A stretch of DNA of 64,000 nucleotides from Heterohyrax brucei. Lineage: Eukaryota > Chordata > Mammalia > Hyracoidea > Procaviidae. The notes below the pieces were generated by a model. The model made no database searches, was not told the DNA's origin, and saw nothing but the letters and a program-made list of their open reading frames with translations. Below, in pieces: positions 56,001-64,000 of the stretch. The number at the start of each line of letters is the position of its first letter. Positions within the stretch are counted from its first letter, which is position 1. Made by a program: the position numbers and the translations under genes. Location: the NCBI GenBank assembly GCA_028571685.1, contig CM053143.1:142634829-142698828 (forward strand). The letters run 5' to 3'.

Positions 56001-57939
56001 CAACAGCAGTGGGTCTGGCAAAGTAGTATTACTTTCTTCTTTAGCTTCCCCTCTGCCTTAGTGAGAAACAAGTTTCTTGGAAGTTCGGCCTTTACAACTG
56101 AAGAAACTCAGGAGAGCACTTAGGGATGTCTCACAGGTGAGAAGTTGAAGCCTAGAAAGACTAAGGCTTGCCTAAACACACACACAGCCTGTTTACATTT
56201 AAGTTGGGATGGAGAACTTCTTGATTCACTCCACCACCTCACCACCTCCCTTCTTAGAAGGGCCCCTACAGTGGCTATGGAAGCCAGCCACAAAGGACTC
56301 CCACAGCCTCTCACTCCTCTCATGACTTTCCACTTGCTCTGACTTATTATGGTCCTCTGCACACCCTTAGTCCTTTGGGGTTCAACTGGTGTGAACTGGA
56401 CCCCCAAAGCCTGTTACTGTCTCAGGCAGCAGCACTGAGTTGCTGCATGGGGCACTTTCTAAACGCAAGGAAAGTTCCTAAGGGAGGCCTTCCAGGAGGT
56501 CTAGCTTCCCCTGTCAGCCTGGAAGATGGAGAGCTGGGGATGCTTGAGAGCCGAGCAGGACCGCAGCCGACGGTTAGGGCTGAAATGGCAGCCGGAGATT
56601 GGGAACTCACTCTCCTGCCAGTGTGGTTACCTCCCCTCGTTTTACGTGAGTATCCTTTCTAGGTCATACAAATACGTGGGGGTCGAGAGCCGACTCTTTA
56701 CCGAAGCCCCGGTTTCACGCTGCGTAAGGCGTGATCCTGGCCTGCGGTGTTCCTGTAGAGTACTTCAAGTATTTTACAAGTGCTGCGAGTAAGAGCCAAA
56801 CTGAACTGGATTCAATTCGGGTTTAAAGAGGGCAGGCCCCACCTGCCGCTAGGAGCGGCTGTAGAGATGCTTACTGGTGTGGCCTAAGCAAGCGTGGCTC
56901 CTCGGGGAGGTCCTGAGCAGTAGTCACAGGGCGCAGGAACTAGGAGGAGACTCGTAGAGTCCCATACCCTCGGGGACCGCCCACACCTCACCTGGAAGCG
57001 CAGGCGCTCCTTGCTCCTCTCGGGGCTCCGCGGCGACGTCCTCTCTCCTGCGGTGGCCGCGTCCTGGTCATCGTCTGCCCCACTCGGCGTCTCGGGTTGC
57101 TCAGGACTCCTGGGGGTTGCCGAGCCTCCCCGTGGCTCCCGCGGCGGCTGCACGGCCCCGTCGGCGGGCTGCGCCCAGCTGGCCGGCACTGCATCTTGCG
57201 CCTCGTCGTCTTCGTCGTCCTCGGACTGTGGCCACTGGGACACCTTCCCGGCCGGCTCTCCGCCGCGCTCCGGGCTTTCGGGCCTCGGGGACCGTCCGGG
57301 CTCTGTCTCCAGCGCCCGAGTCTTCTGCTCTCCTGCTCCCACCTCAGAGCCCTCCAGGAAGGTGGTGAGACGGCGGGAGACCATCGGGGAGTACACGGCC
57401 ACCGTGCGCGGGAAGCGCACCTGCCGCGGGGTGCCGCACTGTGGACTGCCGTGCTCCGTGCCCCGACTGGCCAGCTGCGGGGAAGCCGAGCTGCCGCCAC
57501 CCACTCCCTGGACCCCTGGGCGAGGCGACAGCCCGGGGTCGCGTGCCCTGCGCAGCAGCGTGCGCCGCCCGAGCGAGCACTGTACCGAGGCGTCGCGGCG
57601 TGGGTTCACCTGCACGCCCACGTCGCGGCTGCTGGCCTTGCGTGGCCGCGGGGCGAGGCCGGGGCCCACCTGGGACAGAAGGGCCATGAGCTGCGCCCGC
57701 TGGTAGTTGTCGAAGTACTCAGCGGCCATCAGCTGCCCGTAGCCACCGGGGACAGACGTCGTGGCTGCGGCCGCCGACGAGGAGGACGCGGGCAGGTAGC
57801 CCCTGCTGCGGGGCCGCCAGCCGCTCCCTCCTGCTGAGACCTTGCCCTTGGCGGCCGGCGGGTAGGGGTACGGGTAGGAGTAGGGGGCGCACACCGGATA
57901 CATGCCTCGGTCCAGCACTTCGTCTTCGGGGGCAGCCAT
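52954..57939 (-). CDS. ZAR1: ZAR1, zygote arrest 1, complete (4 coding exons)
   Basis: Oocyte RNA-binding zinc-finger protein, a maternal-effect factor that stores and represses maternal mRNA, in mammals within mitochondria-associated RNP condensates (family knowledge). Exons on the minus strand: 57939-56992, 54832-54740, 54660-54586, 53097-52954; 948+93+75+144 nt give 419 residues plus stop, close to human (about 424). The N-terminal half is low-complexity, with conserved islands YFDNYQRAQLMALLSQVGPG (about 78-97), DVGVQVNPRRDASVQCSLGR and RFPRTVAVYSPM. The C-terminal about 100 residues are the Cys-rich RNA-binding domain: YYHCKAC, FCRSC, CKQTRCSC, LCGRC, LSC. The start chosen is the ATG in MAAPEDEV; an in-frame GTG four codons upstream is not a plausible start. 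It converges on FRYL. Confidence 0.96.
53098..54585 (-). other. ZAR1: ZAR1 intron 3
   Basis: Holds one SINE variant at 53,309-53,516; the other kilobase has no recognised feature. A 73-codon plus-strand frame at 53,735 is not supported. Confidence 0.6.
53309..53516 (+). repeat. AfroSINE variant, diverged
   Basis: 'gtccctgggtgcacaagagg', 'gcttggctgctaacagaagc', an internal A-run at 53,416, tail 'ccatgagtcagaactgaccg'. Confidence 0.75.
54586..54660 (-). CDS. ZAR1: ZAR1 coding exon 3
   Basis: Acceptor ctccttacag, 25 codons VYFKQFCRSCQKSYNPYRVE then DIICQ, donor gtaaat. Only 79 nt of intron separate it from exon 2. The Ile before the Cys is Thr in human as I recall. Confidence 0.94.
54740..54832 (-). 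CDS. ZAR1: ZAR1 coding exon 2
   Basis: Acceptor ctgttcag, 31 codons FLEQKYGYYHCKACNIRWES, then AYVWCVQGTNK, donor gtaaga. First Cys pair of the zinc-binding domain. Confidence 0.95.
55521..55800 (+). repeat. tRNA-Gly-like SINE with RTE-like tail
   Basis: The first 70 bases follow a tRNA-Gly layout: A-box 'gatgagtggcaggacgctca', 'acacaggagacctgggtttt' with B-box, and 'ccctcccaggcacctc'. The body 'ctagtacagactaggaagaa' and the 'caacaacatc' end are unlike the AfroSINE. Diverged, so not a functional tRNA gene. Confidence 0.65.
55862..56018 (+). repeat. AfroSINE with internal duplication
   Basis: 'tgctatgtctgcta' occurs twice; 'cagttcaaatccaccaggca' and tail 'ttggaagcaactcaacagca'. Confidence 0.88.
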
Positions 57940-58300
57940 AGGCGCAGCCACAGCCGCTTGCGCCAGCCGGGTCCTAAGTAGGCGGCCTTAAGGGGGCGGC
58001 CGCAGAGGCGTGGACGGTTCTTCCCCCACCCGCTAAGACCTCGGCCCCAAGGCCACCGGCAGCGCCGGCTGGTTCCCGCGCCCCAGCTGAGGGGTTCCTC
58101 CGGGACCCTCTCCACACGGAGAAGTCAACACAAACACCGTTAGATGACTGGAGGAAAGAGGACTTTCTTTGGGATGAAAGCGCTGGTTTCTCGGTGAACT
58201 CGTCTGTCGCGGTTTGCATTCAAACAAGAACACCATCACCGGGATTAGCTGCACCAGGCGGCGGCCACGCCCTCAGTGTGCCAGGTGTCTGCGCCTCCTG
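56960..58300. promoter_or_regulatory. CpG-rich region over ZAR1 exon 1 and promoter
   Basis: Abrupt change from AT-rich surroundings to very GC-rich sequence with many CG dinucleotides. It covers ZAR1 exon 1 and the first few hundred bases upstream. No TATA box is visible upstream of the ATG on the minus strand; a GC-box-like ggggcggc lies at about 57,993 and E-box words (cagctg near 58,083, caggtg near 58,282) are present. E-boxes matter in oocyte promoters through FIGLA, but such short words are common by chance. Borders are estimates. Confidence 0.7.
56992..57939 (-). CDS. ZAR1: ZAR1 coding exon 1
   Basis: 316 codons from ATG to KERLRFQ, donor gtgagg. Very GC- and CpG-rich, encoding Pro/Arg/Ser/Glu-rich, probably disordered sequence around the conserved N-terminal islands. 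The open frame runs on past the donor to 56,884; that part is intron. Confidence 0.95.
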
Positions 58301-58949
58301 GGAAGCTGAGGCCAAACGGGTACCTCTGGGTGAGTAAGACTACAACGATTTGTGGGAAATGCTTTGGGTCTATTAGCTATGATTTCAGATTATAGTGTAT
58401 CTGAGAGGTGGCCTTTGAAATCTCTCCCTAAACGTGTCGGGAAGTATCCTAGGGCATGCATATCTAGGCTAATTGTTTTCTCCCCTGCGGCGTGTTTTCC
58501 CATCTCCCTCAATAAATGGTGACCGGGAAGGACTGCTGAGTTATGACTACTGCTCCTCTGAAAATCAAAACCCAAATCCACGGCCACCAAGTCGATTCCA
58601 ACTTCTAGGGACCCTATACGGCAGAGCAGAACTGCCCTCGAGGGTTTCCAAGGAGCAGATGGAGGCTTTGAACTGCGGACCTTTCGGTGAGCAGACGAGC
58701 TCTTAACCACTGCATCACCAGGGCTCCAAAGTTCTCTAAAATGTCCTAGTCAGACTGTCCTGCCAAGATACCAGTAGATCTGGGGTGTGTTTCAGTCAAT
58801 GTTGAAGACCAAACCAGTTCTCACTTTCAAAGAAAATGCTTTGTCCGCTGGAAATAAAAAAGTTAGCTATTCATTAGCAGTAGACAAAAGATCAAGTAAA
58901 CAAACACATTCATATCATTTTTCTCTGATTTGATACATGTTTGAAGATA
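57940..58949. other. SLC10A4-ZAR1 intergenic interval
   Basis: About 1 kb between the estimated 3' end of SLC10A4 and the ZAR1 ATG. The first 350 bases are CpG-rich ZAR1 upstream sequence; one minus-strand AfroSINE sits at 58,567-58,727; the rest is AT-rich without recognised features. Confidence 0.6.
58567..58727 (-). repeat. AfroSINE
   Basis: 'ccaccaagtcgattccaact', 'gagggtttccaaggagcaga', end 'ctgcatcaccagggctcc'. About 630 bases upstream of the ZAR1 ATG. Confidence 0.92.
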
Positions 58950-59442
58950 AGATACTATACTCTATTTCATTGTTTAATTGACCTGTTTGGCGATTTCTCT
59001 AAATACATGTTAAAATCAGCATTGTTAGTTGAGCAGGATACACTTTGATATAATTACATTAAACTCATTTATGATTTACAAATATAGGCTATTTTTACTC
59101 ATATACAATAATGCAACAAATTTCTACATTTACAATACCCTGTTTTCTAATAGTTTACGTATTTCAAACAGTCATAGAAATTGGTGAAAACCAAGAAGCA
59201 CAGTTAACTAACTTAGGCTTTACTTCAATGGTCTCAGGTGCAGGTTATATTACGACATCAATTTCTAATTTGTAAAAGTTCTTCATTAATACACCAATGC
59301 AACCTTACAATGGGAAGATCATAACTGTTACATGTAAAACAATATAAACCAGTTTTATCCTGTATGTAACCAGTACAGTACCACAGATAATAAATATGAA
59401 GTAATGTATCAGCCAGATAGAAGCTGTCAAGTATCACCTTGT
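58950..59442 (-). other. SLC10A4: SLC10A4 3' untranslated region (approximate)
   Basis: AT-rich sequence without recognised repeats after the stop. The only plausible poly(A) signal found is ATTAAA on the minus strand at 58,973-58,978 (plus-strand tttaat). The end is uncertain. Confidence 0.4.
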
Positions 59443-59955
59443 TTACAGAGAAGTCTGGGTGGTCTCCATCATTATTAAATTGTCTGTGTTTACTGTGCCA
59501 TAGGAAGTGTCTGCCATTTCCTCTTCTTTCAGTTTCTTGTAAGAAATATCTGTGTCTTCATCTTCATCTAAAGGCTCTTGCTTGTGCAAGATTTCACTTC
59601 CATACATTTTATATATTAAAACAAAAATCCCTGCTTCTGCCGACTGAAAGAGGGCATACAGCAAGGGGAACATGTACATACTTCCTATGAGTTGCGGCGG
59701 AAAGGCCAGCTTTAGAATGGCCGTGCAGAGCTGCACATTCTGACTACCCGTTTCCAGACACACAGTCCTCCTGCAGTTGGGTGGAAGGTGGAAGAGGGTA
59801 GCTAAGCCATAGCCTGAGGCATAGCCTGCTAAAGGCATAAAAATTGCTATCCCATAAACAGCTGCAGGGATACTTGCCAGCAGTTCAGGTCCTAACATAG
59901 TACCAGTCATTATGAAAAGGACCACCAGAGTCACTAGCAGAGACCACAGGGAAAC
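59443..59955 (-). CDS. SLC10A4: SLC10A4 terminal coding exon 3
   Basis: Acceptor tctattactag; 170 codons VSLWSLLVTLVVLFIMTGTM to MMETTQTSL, stop TAA at 59,443. Holds the last membrane helices and the whole cytosolic tail. Confidence 0.95.
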   Translation of the reverse strand, partial: VSLWSLLVTLVVLFIMTGTMLGPELLASIPAAVYGIAIFMPLAGYASGYGLATLFHLPPNCRRTVCLETGSQNVQLCTAILKLAFPPQLIGSMYMFPLLYALFQSAEAGIFVLIYKMYGSEILHKQEPLDEDEDTDISYKKLKEEEMADTSYGTVNTDNLIMMETTQTSL

Positions 59956-62900
59956 CTAGTAATAGAAAATGGATAGACAAGCCATCAAAATAAGATAGTT
60001 CAAACATAATTCAGGTAAGAGAATCATACTATCTTGGAAGAAGGAAGACCTCCCACACAAAAGAGTGATATTTCCCCTACAGTGTTTTTGACAGAGTATT
60101 TCTAAAGATACGGTCACTTCCTGAAGCTGTTGAGGTCCACGTTGAACAGCTCTAATTGTTAAGAGGCCTGTCCTTACATCTAGTGACAATCTGACTTCCG
60201 TACCCTCTAGCCATTGTCTTGGATGTGCTCTTAGGAACAACTGAACCAGTCTACTGCTTCTGAAAAACAACTCTTTAGAAATGTTAACTGTTTTCCAGAT
60301 TGTCCCCAAACTTTCAGCCTCCATCATATAACTTTCTTTTAGAGTCCTGATGCTGTGAGAATACATTTAATTTGCCCATGTGCCTTTCAACACAGATCAG
60401 CAGAAAACAAAACAAAAAAATGCATTACGGCTGAGTTGATTCTGACTCATTGGAACCCTCTAGGACACAGTAGATCTGCTGCACAGTTTGTTTCCAAGGA
60501 GTGCCTGGTGGATTTGAACTGCCAATCTTTTGGTGAGCAGCCTTAGCTCTTAACCAGTACACCCACAGATCTGCAGAACTGAGCCCAATATCCCAGACAT
60601 GTTCTAATGAACCCAGAGGCCAAGGGGATGTCTGCATTCCCCAAGCAGGACTTCATATGCTTCCCATAAGAAATCAGTTTAAGTTTTACACATGGCAGGG
60701 TGTATGTAGTTGTTGTTAAATTTTATGAAATGTAGTGTGTGATGTCTTTAACCTTCAAAATACACTGCAGAGGATTGTTAGCAATATTGAAACAACCGCT
60801 GTTTCTTAGATCATGTCAGAGGAAAAAATATAAATGTAAGATGTGAGAAATGCTTTGCAATTTTACAGTCCTTGTCTTTTTCCATCTCTTCATAAGAACA
60901 CTCCCACCTGTAAATCTTTAGTGATGTTTAGGAGTTATTATTTGGAAAAAAACCAAAAAGGATTGCTGTCGTATGGATTCTGACTCATAGTAACCCTATA
61001 GTACAGAGTAGAACTGCCCCACAGGGTTTCCAAGGAACAGCTGGTAGATTTGAACTGCTGCCCTTATGGTTAGCAGCTGTAGCTCTTAACTGCTGAGCCA
61101 CTGGGGCTTGGGAGGAATTAGTATAAAAGGTACATTTAGATATATTACAGGTGATTCTGTATAAAACGTCTGACTGATACATTTCTCTCATTCAAATAAA
61201 CTGGCTGTGTAAGAGAGTTCTGCATGGAAGTTAACTTGTTTTTTATGATGGAGGAAGGAGAATGGAGTTCAAGAGAGAAAAACTTCACTTTTGTGTTTAG
61301 TTCCCTGGATATCTGTGAGGAAGCTTTTGGAGTCTGTGGGGTTGGCATGTGCTTTATATTGTTTATAAATATACATATTTGCAATTTATCTGGACTGGTC
61401 AAAATTCTGTGCTAGCAGATGGTGAAATAACTATTATATAAGTTACTTATACTCCAGATGTGCAGTTGGCTGAAATCAAACCATTTTGAATCAAAAATCT
61501 TAAGTATATTGAGTTTCAAAGTATGTCCACATTAAAAGCATTGATAGATCTCTTATTCTTCTGTTTGCAAATATTTATTCCAAAGATTCCTTTGAACTAT
61601 TTGAAATTATTTCAGTGAGCACTGATATTGTTCATTTTAAGGTGTTTGTAAAAGTCTAACAATGTTATAAACCATATTTTAGTAGTAATAGTGTCTTGGT
61701 TAAGGGCTAAGGACAGGTTCACTTTGAACTCAGTCAGCCTAACTTACTGAATTATATTTTAATATATTTATTCAGTTTTTAGCATGTAAGTAGCTCATTA
61801 CATTGACTTTCTCTTAGGATCCTTAAGGTCTTAAAGTAAATGACATCACATTAACAGTATTAGTTTTAATGATTAAGTTATATCAAGACTACATATGAAT
61901 AAACTATGTATAAATATATACAGTGTTGCTAAATCCATTGTTGTTGAGTAGATTCTAACTCCTACCAACCCTATAGGACCAAGTAGAGCTGCCCCAGAGG
62001 CTTTCTAAGACTGTAGTCTTTCTGAACACAGACTACCACATCTTTCCCCTGTGGAGTGGCTGGTGGGTTGGAACTGCCATCCTTTTGGTTAGCAGCCAAG
62101 CACTTAACAACTATACCACCAGGGCTCTTTATACATATATATGTTTATTATATACATATATTGTTGTCAAATTGATTCTGATTCATAGCAACCCTATAGG
62201 ACCACGTAGAATTGCCCCATAGGGCTTCTAACAGGCAGCTGGCGAATTTGAACTGCTGACCTTTTGGTTAGCAGTTGAGCTGTTAATTACATTCAGAATA
62301 TATATGTTTATTATGAAACAGGATTTTTTTTTAAAAAAAAGGCAAGACTGGATATGTGTACAGAAAAGAACTGTCTATAATCCTGCATAATAAAATTATA
62401 TTTGACAATAAATTAATGTAGGTTTAAAAAAAAAAGGTCTCTTCTTAAATCTCTGTAACTAAAACTGTGGAGTGGCTATTTTCTACTTTGTCATTAGGAA
62501 TTTGCCTATGCATTTTACAGTAATTAGTTTTGCACTTCATTTGACCAATTTCATGAGAACCCTGTTCATGATTTACTCTTATTTTGGACTTTTTTGAGTT
62601 CTGAAAGCTTAACTTACAAATGTTTAACATTTTCTCCAACTATTGGAAGATCTCTACTGCTGTAAAGATAGCAGTTTTTGAAAATAAAGCAGTATTGAAA
62701 ATACTGCAGAAATTAATATAAATCCTACTTCCTTTCACTAGTTTTAGAAATCACAAAAAAATGCTACAATAGGGAAAGAAAACCACACACAAAAATTTAG
62801 TAGTGGCAAGATAATCTATGTTCTTTACACAGGACAGATTCTATTTTGTGGTCTGAGGCATGTATTTTGTGTATTATACCTGACTGCTATAATTTAACTT

Positions 62901-63660
62901 TCCAGCTAATGCACCCTTATTGGTGCCAAGATTCATTTTTGGAAAAATAATAAAAATTTTTAAAACAAACTTATGATACAGGGTTTCTCAGAATTAGACT
63001 TCTACTTTCAAAAAGTATAGTAATGTATTTTCAAAATACTGCACTAATTCAAGTAATTTTATTTCATCTGCTTTGATTTTGATGGGGCAGCTGTACTCTG
63101 ACCTACAAGTAGCTATGAGTCAGAATTAACTCAACAGAGGTGGCTTAGGCTTGTGTTTTACAGTTTGCTAGTGGAAAAAAATATGTTGCCATCATTATTT
63201 TCCTCCCCAAAAGTACTAGTTATTTATTTACACTAATTTTGATTAAGCTGCAACTTAATTAAAGCTATCTATTTAGGCATTCTAAAAAGTAGCTATCTTT
63301 GCTGCATAAACTTTTTTTTAAAAGTTTATCTAGACAAATGCTGCCAAGCCCTTTTCCTCTTTCCCCCGTTTTTTCCCAACTGCTTAGATTTTCAGAAATG
63401 AATGGAGACCAAAGACTGGAAGAGACAGTGTCAATGAGAGCGGCCATACCTTCACAATGTAGTCGGCCACCCGGTTGTACCTGTAGCGAATGAAGACGCC
63501 CAGCCCGATAGGGATGAGGGTGCCGCACAGGGTCAGAGTCACGGCTCCTAGGGGCAGTAGTTGTACCAGCGGCGTGTTGATCCAGGCTCGGCTGTACACC
63601 CACAGGCACAGAGGCATCAGGAACAAGGCCAGCAGTGTGGAGGAGACGGTCATGATGATG
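59443..63660 (-). CDS. SLC10A4: SLC10A4, 3' part: coding exons 2 and 3
   Basis: Member of the sodium/bile-acid cotransporter family (SBF fold), found on synaptic vesicles of cholinergic and monoaminergic neurons; its substrate is unsettled (family knowledge). Exon 2 (63660-63450, 211 nt) and exon 3 (59955-59443, 513 nt incl. stop) give 240 of about 437 residues. Membrane segments readable in order: SSTLLALFLMPLCLWVYS, LLPLGAVTLTLCGTLIPIGL, LLVTLVVLFIMTGTMLG, IPAAVYGIAIFMPLAGYASG, and a final pair around QNVQLCTAILKL and FPLLYALFQSAEAGIFVLIY. The cytosolic tail is acidic (DEDEDTDISYKK) and ends TTQTSL. Exon 1 with the extracellular N-terminus and first helices is off the right edge. Same strand as ZAR1, upstream of it. 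Confidence 0.95.
59956..60366 (-). other. 136-codon open frame in SLC10A4 intron 2, function unknown
   Basis: Unbroken reverse-strand frame ending exactly at the exon 3 acceptor. Content such as RLVQLFLRAHPRQWLEGTEV and VRTGLLTIRAVQRGPQQLQE looks more protein-like than other chance frames here. It has no SINE. No family recognised; it may be a chance frame or an old insertion. Confidence 0.25.
60421..60565 (-). repeat. AfroSINE
   Basis: 'acggctgagttgattctgac', 'tgtttccaaggagtgcctgg', end 'accagtacaccca'. Confidence 0.9.
60566..60950. other. SLC10A4 intron 2, nothing recognised
   Basis: Short stretch between two SINEs without features. Confidence 0.45.
60951..61109 (-). repeat. AfroSINE
   Basis: 'gattctgactcatagtaacc', 'ccacagggtttccaaggaac', end 'ctgagccactggggctt'. 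Confidence 0.92.
61110..61929. other. SLC10A4 intron 2, nothing recognised
   Basis: AT-rich intron without readable repeats. Confidence 0.45.
61930..62127 (-). repeat. AfroSINE, long form
   Basis: 'ccattgttgttgagtagatt', insert 'ctgtagtctttctgaacaca' and 'accacatctttcccctgtgg', end 'ataccaccagggctc'. Confidence 0.92.
62158..62287 (-). repeat. AfroSINE
   Basis: 'ttgtcaaattgattctgatt', 'tggttagcagttgagctg'; the last bases of the tRNA-like end are missing. 30 bases from the long-form copy, same strand. Confidence 0.88.
62288..63082. other. SLC10A4 intron 2, nothing recognised
   Basis: AT-rich intron with short A-runs; no readable repeat or exon. Confidence 0.45.
63083..63145 (+). repeat. AfroSINE tail fragment
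   Basis: 'ggggcagctgtactctgacc' and 'gctatgagtcagaattaact' only. Confidence 0.75.
63450..63660 (-). CDS. SLC10A4: SLC10A4 coding exon 2
   Basis: Acceptor ctttctgcag followed by C-ATC-ATC-ATG, the first base completing a split Ser codon from exon 1; reads IIMTVSSTLLALFLMPLCLW to RVADYIVK, donor gtatgg. Phase 0 into exon 3. Confidence 0.93.
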
Positions 63661-63775
63661 CTGCAGAAAGAGGAGGGAGCTTAAGTCAGAAATGGCCATC
63701 AGCCCGAGAGCCAGCCAACCCTTCTCCAGAATATTGGGTGGAGAGGGAAAAACAAACAAAATGAACAAACACACA

Positions 63776-63910
63776 CACTGACTTATAGTGACCCTACAGG
63801 ACAGAGTAGAACTGCCCCAAAGAGTTCCCAAGGAGTGCCTGGTGGATTCAAACTGCTGATCTTTCCGTTAGCAGACGGAACACTTAAACACCATGCCACC
63901 AGGATTTCCA
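63776..63910 (-). repeat. AfroSINE
   Basis: 'gacttatagtgaccctacag', 'gttcccaaggagtgcctggt', end 'catgccaccaggatttcc'. In SLC10A4 intron 1, 116 bases from exon 2. Confidence 0.9.
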
Positions 63911-64000
63911 GAGAGGTGACAGGAGATACAAATCTCTGGGGTTGAAGTCTAGGGAGGACCTACTTCATCAGAGGGGGATGCCAAGAGAGGCCGTCGGAAT

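Larger units (their letters stand above)
54833..56991 (-). other. ZAR1: ZAR1 intron 1
   Basis: Contains the tRNA-Gly-like SINE at 55,521 and an AfroSINE at 55,862. The part next to exon 1 (56,400-56,990) is moderately GC-rich and gives chance open frames of about 90 codons, none recognised. Confidence 0.6.

Noticed and set aside
56884..56991. Extension of the ZAR1 exon 1 frame past RLRFQ
   Set aside because: A good gtgagg donor follows CAG at 56,992 and the protein continues with FLEQKYGYYH in exon 2, so the extension is intron.
57011..57837. 231- and 246-codon plus-strand frames as protein genes
   Set aside because: They are antisense to ZAR1 exon 1 in very GC-rich DNA, have no recognisable domains, and are made of Arg/Pro/Ala/Gly/Leu as expected from the complement of that exon.
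57940..57951. ZAR1 start four codons further upstream
   Set aside because: That codon is GTG, not ATG; the ATG at 57,939 matches the family N-terminus.

Overview
This is vertebrate nuclear DNA from a placental mammal. Genes are split into short exons with GT-AG introns, and introns and spacers are full of retroposons. About 47 copies of one tRNA-derived SINE are readable. Its 5' part resembles 'ctggtggcatagtggttaag', its B-box region 'gttcaaatccaccag', and its tail 'gctatgagtcagaatcgac'. This is the AfroSINE type restricted to Afrotheria. Together with fragments of a BovB-like RTE LINE it points to an afrotherian, most likely an elephant or a close paenungulate. The species call is inference from repeats remembered, not from a search.

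Three protein genes are present, in the order known from human 4p11. (1) FRYL, plus strand, about 1-49,025: the last 20 recognised coding exons (3,438 nt, 1,145 residues plus stop, phases all consistent), then a 1.86 kb 3'UTR with AATAAA at 49,004. The 5' two thirds of the gene lies upstream of the window. (2) ZAR1, minus strand, complete: ATG at 57,939, four coding exons, stop at 52,954, 419 residues, with a GC/CpG-rich first exon. It converges on FRYL across a 3.8 kb spacer. (3) SLC10A4, minus strand, partial: coding exons 2 and 3 (59,443-63,660); exon 1 lies beyond the right edge. SLC10A4 and ZAR1 run head to tail, about 1 kb apart. The three do not form a functional pathway: FRYL is a Furry-family morphogenesis scaffold, ZAR1 an oocyte RNA-binding protein, SLC10A4 a neuronal vesicular transporter-like protein.

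Points for a second look: a candidate 9-nt in-frame microexon in FRYL (18,413-18,421, Glu-Leu-Gln) with very good splice signals; an 18-nt FRYL exon at 43,547-43,564; SINE-free stretches around both; an inverted duplication in the FRYL-ZAR1 spacer (arms about 49,787-50,048 and 50,646-50,906); three separate poly(A) insertions of one L1-3'-end-like sequence with clear target-site duplications; sequence shared by the SINE tail and the RTE 3' end; a tRNA-Gly-like SINE in ZAR1 intron 1; and a 136-codon open frame next to SLC10A4 exon 3. No bacterial or viral system, CRISPR array or functional tRNA/rRNA gene was seen. Comparisons with human proteins are from memory and should be checked by alignment.
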